Source: Lineus longissimus
Lineage: Eukaryota > Nemertea > Pilidiophora > Heteronemertea > Lineidae
DNA: 64,000 bases
NCBI RefSeq assembly: GCF_910592395.1
Contig: NC_088308.1
Location: 3,906,001-3,970,000, forward strand
Direction: 5' to 3'
How positions within the stretch are numbered: position 1 is the first letter of the stretch; every line of letters begins with the position of its first letter. The notes beneath the pieces were generated by a model. The model was not told the origin of the DNA. It saw only the letters and a program-made list of their open reading frames with translations, and made no database searches. This document shows positions 1 to 9,638 of this stretch, in pieces. Both the position numbers and the translations under genes were made by a program.

Positions 1-137
1 GAGACTGGCTTATAGTTGGTGAGTGGGTGGTGAGTGGGAGGTGACTGGCATGGCACCCGTCTCCAGCTTCTCAAACTTGGCCAGAGACTGGCTTATAGTA
101 AAATGGTGGTGACCAGCACCCGTCTCCAGCCTCTAAA
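1..137. repeat. 83-bp tandem repeat in an intron
   Basis: The segment gagactggcttatagt occurs at 1 and again at 84, each time followed by a purine-rich stretch and the segment cacccgtctccagc, giving about 1.6 copies of a unit of 83 bp. It lies in the intron upstream of the first recognisable exon (205). It probably continues to the left of the window. Confidence 0.6.
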
Positions 138-204
138 ATGGTAATTTTGTTTACATATGATACCTCTTGAGGAGAGCTCTTTATGTCTCTTTCCATTCCT
201 CCAG

Positions 205-2405
205 ATTCAATGTTTTGGAAAATGGCAGTCTTCGGGTGGAGTCTGTTGATCGGGATGACGCTGGCGTCTACCAATGCTTTGCCCTGAATATCGCTGGGGA
301 AGTGGACTTTGTCACAGCACTGCGGATAACAAGTAAGTCAAATGCCAATCTCCACATAGAGTCTCATGTCGTGAATCATGTTCAAGTAAATTGTTAAAGA
401 GCGATGCAGGGTGAGTGGCCCTTTTCTTTGCGATATCCCGAATCCCTTGCCCTGGAAAAACACAATATAAGCGAGGACCCAGTTTATGCAAGTCTGATAT
501 ATGCATTGTTCACTGTATTTTGCAATGATTTAAAATACACTTTCTCCATTTCAAGTGAGGACTAAAATCGCCCTTCCGCCTAGGAACCTTAACGTCCTGA
601 AGGGACAAACAGCGATACTCAGATGCGGAGTTGCACACGCCTACCACATCAAGATCAAAGTGGACTGGTTCCATAACAAAGCTCCTGTTAGGTTACACGA
701 TCCAAGGATCAGGATATTGAATGATGGAACTCTTCGCATCTTCACCATCAGGTCGGACGAGTCCGGGAATTATACGTGTAAAGTCCACTCGGTCACCGGG
801 AATGACACCAGGAGTGCAGTCATAAGAGTCCTCAGTAAATGCTCCTTACTCTCTTTAAGGCAATTTGTGTGTGTGCCCATGGGATGATACTAAAAAATAT
901 ATATTTTTGATGATAATTATAATTTCAAATAGAAATTAAACATATGATCTTGAGATGATGAAAGATTATCAAATCGCTTAATGAGACTGAAAGACAGGCT
1001 AACAAGTTGGCTCGAACTTTGTTAGTGTTACCATTACTAAGAGGACACATGTAGAGTTCCATTATCTTGCTCAAACATTTTCCAATTCCCTTTAGGTCTC
1101 CCTCAATCTCCCACTATCGATTCCGTGTCGATAAGCAAAGACTCGGACAGGAAGATCAACATAAAATGGACGCCCGGATCAGATGGCAACAGTGCCATTA
1201 AATACTTCATCATCCAGTACAGGGCAGTTCCAAGGGGTAAGCATGGTCCATTTAAAATCAACCAATCCATGAAGCTTTTCAAACAAGGAGACAGGGCAAG
1301 TCAATGCAGTTAAGTTGTAATCATATAGGTTTTCTGATCCCTGGCCAGGTTTTTTTACACTGGACATTGCTTAATCTTAAACAGTACAGCGGCTACAAAA
1401 AACTCATTTAAAACATCTCTAACACAGTTCGTCATGGCTTCATGGGAGTCTGGGAAGGATGGCAACCGCTAGCTTCACCCAAAGCCGACACCTTTACCAA
1501 CAACAACTTCGTGTACACGGCCGAGGACCTGATCCCTGGGAAGACGTACCAGTTCCACATCAGCACAGTCAACAGAATTGGTGAAGGAAGACCCAGCCGA
1601 GCCAGTAGGACTATCACTCTACCCCCTTATGATGGTAAGGGAATCTTATAATAACAAACTTAAACATTCTCCAACAGGTCCAAAGCAGACAGAATATTCA
1701 AACATACCAGTCTTACCAAACAAGCTCCAAGCAGGTGAACTCCAGATGCGGAGAGTACAACCAGAGTCAACTGCAGTCATTACCTCACCGGGTACTTTTC
1801 TGATTAGAGAGATGAATGTCATGGTCATAATTACAATATCAATATCATTGTTTTCTTCAGAAACAGATATACTTGAGAGCGCGGTGAATGGGCCAAGAGC
1901 CAATCAGATTACGAACCAGAAAGGCTACCAACCCAACCCACCAAAACCCAGCCGCATTCTCTCAACGACAAGTAGAAAAAATACTTCTCTGACAGTGACG
2001 ACAGAAAAACCGAAACAGGAATTGTCAAACAGGTACAAATGTTATAAGGAGTAGTGTAATTTCCTGCCAGCTGACACATATGTATAGTTCCAGTGAAGAT
2101 GATTCGATACATGTAGATCTTTCCCTTTCAAATAAAACCAAAGTCTTACAAGAACACCGTTCCTTTTCAGCCTTGTCCTACAAAGTGACCAACTCAAAGC
2201 ACTGATGGAGGTGTTGACCTTGAGCAAGGAGAAACTGGAATTGGAGAAGGAAAAGCTCAACATTGAAATGCATGTTCTACGAATGAAACAGAGGACGATG
2301 ATAGAGAACCGACGACAGGGATCAATTAGCGTCAACTGCTTCGGCCACAGGAAGGGGGAATATCTAAACGATGAGGGGCATGACGAGGATAAAGGAACAT
2401 CATGA
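205..2405 (+). CDS. Ig/FN3 domain protein with C-terminal coiled coil, 5' partial
   Basis: This is the 3' part of an immunoglobulin-superfamily gene; the 5' exons lie left of the window. Exons read: 205-332 (end of an Ig domain, with NGSL and the D-x-G-x-Y-x-C signature), 556-834 (a full Ig domain), 1096-1236 and 1428-1634 (two halves of one FN3 domain, WTPGSDGNSAIKYFIIQYR and then the TYQFHISTVNRIGEG type end), 1678-1734, 1861-2032 and 2171-2405. The intron 1735-1860 is optional on sequence grounds, because the frame stays open through it. Most introns are phase 1, as usual for shuffled extracellular modules. After the FN3 domain comes a Pro/Thr/Lys-rich linker and then a strongly charged coiled coil (repeats of the type KEKLELEKEKLNIE). 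No convincing transmembrane segment is visible. The domain set fits a cell-adhesion or guidance molecule, but I cannot name the family. The TGA at 2403-2405 ends the frame. Confidence 0.75.
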
Positions 2406-4047
2406 ATTGGAATGCAGTCCTTGCTTCAATCGCAGCAGGAAAAGACATTTAAAGGGACAGTAGTGCAGGAAAGCACTTAAGTTGTGGAAAGATTCCTTCT
2501 TCAACCAAGAATCAGTGCCAAAGATCTCATCTCTGATCATCTCTCATGTTCAACAGGGTGTCCCAAAAGAATTTTGCCTAACTTTGAGTAGTGTATGTAA
2601 TATGATAAAGGAACTTGTGCCATTCAACAAGCATGGCGAGTCAAATCAAATCTTGCAAAATCTTGGCCTACTTGGTTGTGACCAAACCAACAAGTATCAA
2701 GTATCCAAAATGATGTTGGAAAAACCTGAGGTGTGATGAAACAACTACCGCTTCGGTCAAGTTTTTGAGACACCCTGCTTACACCACCAAACCTAATTCA
2801 TAGCAAGAGAAAATAAATAATATTTGTACAGTTTGTGATGTAGACATACTAAGTGATAAACCCGTGTTGATCCCCCCTCCCCCGATTGTTCTCGACATCA
2901 GTATGTCCAGTACAGATGTAATATGGTAGGACATGTAGAATGGCATGGACAGTTGATGTACTACGTAGTAATGCAAATAAGTTGTAACTCAGGACAATGA
3001 GAATATGAGTCTCAAGCTGTATGTTTATTGTCGAATGTTGTGTATATAATGACATGTGTTTTAGTTTTATGTCCCTTGTAGATATAGCCATATTCACTTC
3101 ATCATAACATAGTTGTCCAGATAACGAATTTTGGTTCTTTATTGTTTAGATGAAAATTTTATCAAAAAACATTCAAAATATACACAGCAGCTACCCAGCT
3201 GGCTTTAAATTTGTAAAACAATTGGATTGGGAGGCTATAGGCAAAACTCGGGTGGGCCAGATTCAATTTCACAAAGACTGATCAGTGTTTCTAATCTCAC
3301 AGTACATAGCCACAATTCATGCTTGTACGAGGAATATGTTCGTAATACCCAGTTCCCTAACTGTGCAAATTAAACACCAGGAGACTACCAAACGGGACCC
3401 CTGGGTTCTGCCTGTAGTCGTCCTTTAAGCCAAGGAGATATGGTAGCTGCTCACTGTCCCATCGAAAAAAAACCCTGTTTCAATTCTGCAGCAGACAATC
3501 GTTTTAACAATGGCTACCTTTGCATTTTGATAGGTCAACATTATTATTGTAACTGCATGTTCCTACATGTACTGAAGGACAGGAACTGGTAGTGGTATCC
3601 TGTACTTCAATTAAGTAATCATGCCACAAAATTAGAAATAATAATTACCACAGTAGCCGTTCTAATTATAATTTTTTGTCTGCAAGAGAAAGCACTGGGG
3701 TAAATCGCTCACTCTTTTCACAGATGGTGTGCCATTATGTTCAACAGGTTGTTCCTTGGCCGATAATGACCCACTCTTCACAAACGGTGTGCTTACGTTA
3801 CACAGGAATATCATGTACATGTGCCTTTAATTGCTGCAATCTGCTTAGCCAGGGTTATCAAAGGTGACACCATTCAGCGCCAGTGTTTTTCAAGAGGAAA
3901 CAACAAATTATTATCAGACGGCACTGTGACAACACAGACTATGCAACACACTACCTTCATTGGCATAAAAATATTTGTACAAATGACTTGTTCACATTGT
4001 GAATAAATATAGAACACTTAAAGGTAGATTATTAAAGCACTGTTACT
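2406..4047 (+). other. 3' UTR and intergenic spacer of the Ig/FN3 gene
   Basis: No coding exon is recognisable here. AATAAA signals for the upstream + strand gene are present at 2812-2817 and 4002-4007. The stretch contains one MITE-like element (2554-2777) and short AT-rich sequence. The actual poly(A) site cannot be chosen by eye. Confidence 0.5.
2554..2777. mobile_element. MITE with mariner-type ends
   Basis: The element begins cagggtgtcccaaaag and ends ttttgagacaccctg, imperfect terminal inverted repeats of about 17 bp that enclose 224 bp with no coding frame of note. Ends of the form CAGGGTGTC...GACACCCTG are typical of non-autonomous mariner-like elements (general knowledge). Half-matches (acaccctgta) occur near 9050 and 37848, which may be single ends of related copies. 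Confidence 0.5.
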
Positions 4048-4061
4048 TTTATTCTTTTATT
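4002..4061. terminator. Convergent poly(A) signals
   Basis: AATAAA on the + strand at 4002-4007 belongs to the Ig/FN3 gene. TTTATT at 4048-4053 and 4056-4061 reads AATAAA on the - strand and belongs to the first gamma-glutamyl hydrolase gene. The two transcription units therefore converge and probably end within about 60 bp of each other, or overlap. Confidence 0.45.
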
Positions 4062-4558
4062 CATGTTGAACATGGCTTAGCCAATTTGCCCGAGAAGAGC
4101 GCAGCATCAATATTCAGGAGAAGAAACTCGGGCATTTTTTCTCTCGTTATACACGACCTGAGATTTTGAACCAGTGTTCTTACAGGCCTTCGCCATTGTG
4201 TTCATTGCAATTTCTTGAGGCTTGGGTAAATACGTATTATACATATATGTTTACATGTCCATATATATCATACATGTAAAATACACAATTAAAAACTTTC
4301 AAATTTGAGTTTAAACAACACACATATTAATTTACTGATTACTAAAAGAACCCATACTCCCAATTTACATGTACAAATCAATATAAAAACATTCATCAGA
4401 GGCCAGATTTGATTTAACATATTTTGATTTAAGATGAAAACTGGCCATCTTTGCAACAATACAGCCCAACATATGGAGATCACAGGTGATGAGCACTTGT
4501 CACAATCATTAAAAGATATATCACAGCTGCTATTGATCTGAATGTCTCATAATACTCA

Positions 4559-7500
4559 TCAAAGTGAATTGGACTCCTCGGAACTTTTGAAACGTAGGTA
4601 GTCATCTTGCACAGTTTTCTGTGTGAAGTTGAAGAAATAATAGTTATGGAATGTAGGTTGGCCGAGAAAGACAGGTCGGTAGTTCTCAATCACAGTGCTG
4701 GCTTCCTCTTCCATGGAAGGGAACTCGTGGTTACTTTTCCTGGCTGAAATCGAAAGTCAATAAATGGGTTGGAAAAGTTTTTGATACACATATACCTGTT
4801 CAAACTGTTCAATGTCTTCAGCTGTTTTTCTTTCAAACAATCGGGGAGTCGGTAATAGAATTTGGAAGATTTCCAATTGAACTGAACATTGCTGTTGCGG
4901 AGACAGTTACTACATATACCAAGTTTCTGCAAAGATGCATGCATGATAATTGCACTAAGACATTGTGTATAACTGCATTTCTATTTTCCTGGATTATTAA
5001 AGTAAAGTTTGTCCTCTCACCTTCATCCACAAAGAAGTTTGCGAAGTACTGCGCCACACGGGCCGACTCAAAGGTGTGTGGAATATGATCCTGGTATCCC
5101 ATGTCATAGGAGTTCTTCTCTGGATGCCACTGGCTCCCGTAGAAAGGATACTCAAAAGCTGGAAGCAGTTGATAATAACATCCATTTATTCATACAAAAT
5201 ATAAACAATCCAGATAGCGACAACCAGAAGCACGTAAAAAGTGCTGAGTGCATTACAGATAATTACAATAATACTAATGATAGTAATTCGTAATCAGATC
5301 CAAAATAAGGAATATTTTGATGAAGTAGAGCAAGATGAAGAAGAAAAACCTGGTGTTTCACCAGGTTACAACTGAGAGAATGTCCACAAGATTTATGTAA
5401 ATTTCTGGATTTTTTAAATTCGGATCCAATTTTTTTCAAAGAAAAATCATTTTCATACTGCATTCTTACCTTCCATCATGGAGACAAAGTCCAAACCATT
5501 CCTGTCTTTATTTGTTGACACCATTCGGAAGAATCCACTCAGTTCTGGTGTTGACTTGAATGTCTGAAATTTAGTTAAGTTTTTTTTTCAAAATTAAAAA
5601 TAACATTCTCAGTGCCAAGGCAGTTAATGGCAATTGAGCAATTATGAAAGTAAGGTAGTTAAAGAAGAGCAGAAATGGCGATATGAATGACAGTACCACA
5701 ACAGTACTTACGTTAGGAGTCATGCAGCAATGATGGTAGTTCGCTGTGATGTTGTGCTGTATTAGGTTTCGTGGGATACTGGAGTCCGCCTTTGTGAAAA
5801 GTTTGCTGGTTGCCCAACCTTAAGAGAGAGGTAAAGTGTGCCAGACCCATGCATGTAAGAGGACAGAAATAATGGTTTTTAATCTATGATAGGAGACAAC
5901 ATTCAAACATGCAGCACACCACCTTTGAAATTTCAGGTAAGCCTACCTTGGGTGTACAACATTTCTTATGAAAATTTGCAGTAATATTTTCAGCAATAAG
6001 AATCTTGATGACATTTGGATCCGCTGTCTTCAACAGCCTGCTCTTGTTGTAATCTGTTAAAGACACCAGATATCCTGTTAAATACCCAATCAATGCAGGC
6101 AGATGTATCTAGTTGACAGTCCATTTCAAAAACGGTCAAGCACTTTTTATACCCCACCACTCTTGATGACAAGCTTCCCTCATCTAGGTCAATAGACCAA
6201 CCTCTCCATTAGACCTACCTCCATTAGACCTACCTCTCAATAGACCTACCTCTCCTAAAACAAATTTGGAGTGTCTGAATGCTCAATAATTTGGAAAAAA
6301 TGACTTACCAGATGAAAATTTCAGAGGAAGCATGTAATCCTCAGCGTCACATTTTGACAACAGGTTCTTGCCGGTCTGAAGAGCAGTGAGCAGTTCAAAG
6401 CCGAGACAGGTACCCCACAGAGGGAAGTAGCTTCCCGCATCATTGTACTGGAACAAGAAAGAGACACTTTACGAATGAAGAAACTTTCAAACATATCAAA
6501 GGATAATTTCTAAGCGTTTAAAAGGATTTTCATGACGTTATGGCAGACTGATGTCAGGAAGGACATTTTGAGAGCCTATAGCTGGTATTGGTTGTAATGT
6601 TCTTTCAATAAAGTTGGTCAACTCTTCTTGAAGTAGGCTGTCATCAGCATCCGTATTGCCCCCCCTACCAGTTTCATCGCAGTGACAACCACAAAATGGC
6701 AGACTGACAGTTCAGATTCACGTCTCGTATCATTTTGATTTAATTGAGTTTCACTTTGTCGAGTAAAGAATTAAAAACATTGAGCAGGATTTAACCAAAA
6801 AGATATTTTTATACTCCGAGTTTGCTATGTAGAATTCTAATAACTAACTAACTAACTCACTTTTTTAGCCAGTTGGTAGATGACCTGTGCAGCCTTGGCA
6901 TAACCTGATGTGAGGATGTCCACACCACCGCCAGGGAACAATACACTGAAAAGGAAGATCACATTGAGAGTCACATTCACCGGGCTGGTGCCATTCAGAA
7001 GATTTTTTGGCTCAGACTTTTCAGAAGATTTTGATATTCCGACGGTGAAAACATTCTTACCAAGGTGCTTTGAAATGCAGTTAATGGAACCAAAATGGGC
7101 AGCAGACTTACTACGAATTTTCTTCCTTTAAGAAACAGACTGATTTCTAACACCATTGGCATTACAAATTTGCGATTTTCCTCCTCCCCTGACTCAGAGA
7201 AAGAGAGAAGAGAGATATCATGACTGAAGACTTACCCATTGATTTTGCTCATGAGATCCACATAGTAACTCTCTGGTTCATTCACCCTGAAATTCACAGA
7301 GATGGGTTTCTGATCAGTCAGGTCACAAATCTCAGCTTTTTTCCGTCCCGAGGTATGTACACTACCAGAGAACTACAGAGCCCGAATGTAGGCAAGCTAT
7401 TAAATACCAAACCATAAATCTGCAAGACATAACGTCTTTGTCAGGGCCTGTATCATCTAGAGTCAAGCAAACCTTTAGACAATGGCTCGAGAGGCCTGGC

Positions 7501-9262
7501 GTCTTTGATCGTGAAAACCTATTGTAAAGATGGTTTGTTATTTTCCCGACCCTAGGTGGTACAGGCGTATCAGGCAAAGGGCCTATTGTCAAGGGATCAA
7601 TCATCCTATTGTTCTGAGTCTTCAGCATGATTTCCATTTATTTGTTAACATGAAATGCATGCTGGCACAAATAACAGACAATTACAATCAATGCACGCTA
7701 TTCTTCTTCATTTTGTTTGCAGGCCTCTGTCATACTCAATCAGCCACCATTTGAACTTCGGTTTATAGGTGTATTCAAAATAATGACCTCAAGTATTGTC
7801 TACCCGGACATAGGTCGAGAGAAAATTCGTCCCTGTTTCGTTTATAAATACTGCACACGGTCTCCGATCAGCTCATTTCGCCCACTAGGTAATTATGTGT
7901 CGGTCTAATGACTAGTAACAAAACCAAAGTGTTATCATCTGATCTAGTTATTAACAATCAGCTCCCAAACAGAAAAATGGTCAATGGAGAACGATTTGTC
8001 CAATCTTTTAAAGCAAAACTGCTCTTTTTCAAAAACAAAACATGAAGTAAAGAAAACCAAAATAGGTGACAGAGGGTTTAGAGTACTTTAGATGTGGTTC
8101 ATTCAAAAGATGTAAAAAGCAGGGATGTCAGTAGAGTACATTAGCTAGACTATACATGTCGCAAGAAAAGGGCTTAAAAGTAGAAAAGTTAAGTCAAAGG
8201 GGCAAGGTTACTGTTACAGTCAAAGGTACTTCACTTCACAGGAACTACTTTTGGCTTAAGAGTAGTTTAGACATGGTTCATTCAAAAAGCAGTGCAGGGG
8301 TGATAGTAGGGTACATATTAAAGCTACTAAAAAGTAGAAAGGTTGAATCAACAGTTTAAAGGTACTTCACCTCACTGGAACAACTTTTGCTCCACCTGAC
8401 TGCAAATATTTCACATAAGAACTTGGAAAGAATGTATCTCCATAAGGCTTTAAAACATCATAGCTTGCTTGCTGGAGAACCCCTAAAATGAAATGGGATA
8501 GTATGGTTTACCTGACTGGTACAACTTTAGCTCCGCCACTTTCGAGATATTTGACGTAATTATCTTGAAAATATGTGTCACCATGTTTGATAGTTGCTTG
8601 ACTGGATTCCTGGAGTAAAACGCCTGAAATAAAATGACGTGGTCTCAAGCAATCCTGATGTTCAGGGGCTGAAGGTTTACTCCAAATGTGAGCCAAGAAG
8701 AGCTGATGTTCCTCATCTTGACCCTCAAGCCTTGGATCCACTCTGGCGATACCACACCAATATGAGGGGAGGTAACGAACCGATTAACTCTGATGTTTCA
8801 GAATAATGTTCCTAGGATTTGTCGACTTAGTTATGGTTGGGTCCATTTTCAGATTGTGATGTTTAGGGCCTACTCTCGATCTCATCACAGGGACATTTAA
8901 CACAACGACAGCAGGGCCGAGTTGGAATATATTGTGGCTTGGTAAGCCCACACAGCACAGATGATGCCACTGGTCCTGACCTTTGGCTCTATTATAATAT
9001 ATTCTTAAATCACCAGGATTCTTTAAAAGATGGGTCGATTTTTTCTTGAAACACCCTGTATATAAAATATACAAAAATACACTATGACTATACAGACACA
9101 AACTTGACTTGATGCATTGCTTCAGAAATCTTGCCAAAAATCTGACCAAATAAGATAACTTAAGTTGCACTTACCAACAACAGGCATATTTCTTTTTGTC
9201 GGTGCACATTGATTTACACCAACAAAAACAAGGAAAAGTGCGGAAAACAGAAGAAGAGACAT
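4559..9262 (-). CDS. GGH: Gamma-glutamyl hydrolase (copy A)
   Basis: Cleaves gamma-glutamyl tails from folate polyglutamates (and antifolates); lysosomal or secreted, class I glutamine-amidotransferase-like fold. Nine coding exons, 5' to 3': 9175-9262, 8512-8623 or 8371-8482 (alternatives), 7236-7286, 6861-6945, 6309-6447, 5712-5818, 5470-5563, 5021-5158 and 4559-4743. With one exon 2 the CDS is 999 bp, 332 residues, against 318 in human. A hydrophobic signal peptide (MSLLLFSALFLVFVG) opens the protein. Family motifs seen: VLFPGGGVD, the nucleophile Cys in GTCLGFE (exon 5), and the catalytic His in YGSQWHPEK (exon 8). Relative to copy B the C-terminus is 16 residues longer. The start is the only ATG before the signal peptide. 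Poly(A) signals lie at 4048-4061. Whether both exon-2 versions are used is not visible from DNA. Confidence 0.93.
8089..8370. repeat. Local duplication beside GGH exon 2a
   Basis: Two diverged copies of a segment of about 135 bp lie side by side: one runs from gatgtggttcattcaaaag (8089) to ggtacttcacttcacaggaac (8224), the next from gacatggttcattcaaaaag (8270) to ggtacttcacctcactggaac (8361). The second copy ends in the 3' end of exon 2a and its splice donor. The first copy ends in a decayed version of the same exon end. Confidence 0.55.
8371..8482 (-). other. Alternative exon 2a of GGH copy A
   Basis: A 112-bp exon with acceptor attttag and donor GTGAAG. It encodes G-VLQQASYDVLKPYGDTFF and then SSYVKYLQSGGAKVVPVR. 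Entry phase 1 and exit phase 2 fit exons 1 and 3 exactly. It matches exon 2b at about 24 of 38 residues; the N-terminal half has diverged and the C-terminal half is nearly the same. It sits 29 bp downstream (in the sense of transcription) of exon 2b. Confidence 0.85.
8512..8623 (-). other. Alternative exon 2b of GGH copy A
   Basis: A 112-bp exon with acceptor atttcag and donor GTAAAC. It encodes GVLLQESSQATIKHGDTYF and then QDNYVKYLESGGAKVVPVR, and is more like exon 2 of copy B (12263-12374) than exon 2a is. Length, entry phase and exit phase are the same as in exon 2a. Since 112 is not a multiple of three, a transcript with both exons would be frameshifted. Confidence 0.85.
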
Positions 9263-9501
9263 GGTGACCTCAATCACTTCCTGATCAGCTGAATGTGGGG
9301 AATCCCCTTTTTTGAGACAGTGCTGCCATCTGATGATAATAGTAATAACTAGTGTCGTGATTGTGCCTTTGTCCTGGACAAGTCACTTTACTTCTGGTTG
9401 ATAACTCCTCACAATAAATGGTATCTGCTCAAAAACGTATAACTCGACAGTTACTTCATAAAAGACGCAAGACCTTTTTGGATAAACCACCACATATTGG
9501 C

Positions 9502-9507
9502 TTTATT
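9502..9507 (-). terminator. Poly(A) signal of GGH copy B
   Basis: TTTATT on the + strand (AATAAA on the - strand) lies about 130 bp beyond the stop codon of copy B and about 240 bp upstream of the start codon of copy A, so the two tandem genes are very closely packed. Confidence 0.45.
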
Positions 9508-9638
9508 GACAACCGATCAATAGTTAATGGCAATAATACTAATAGATTTAATCACACATTGATAAAAATATTGATGCCACTATACTTTCAAACAACAATA
9601 AGCTTACATTACACAGTCCTTTCAAACAAGAGATATTA

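Noticed and set aside
1735-1860. Transmembrane helix in the Ig/FN3 gene
   Set aside because: The hydrophobic stretch is only about 12 residues, ends in a polypyrimidine-AG acceptor, and lies between a good donor and acceptor of matching phase, so it is more likely intron.
8784-9062. Full mariner-type MITE in GGH intron 1
   Set aside because: A right end resembling ...gaaacaccctgta is present near 9050, but no convincing left end with matching inverted repeat was found.
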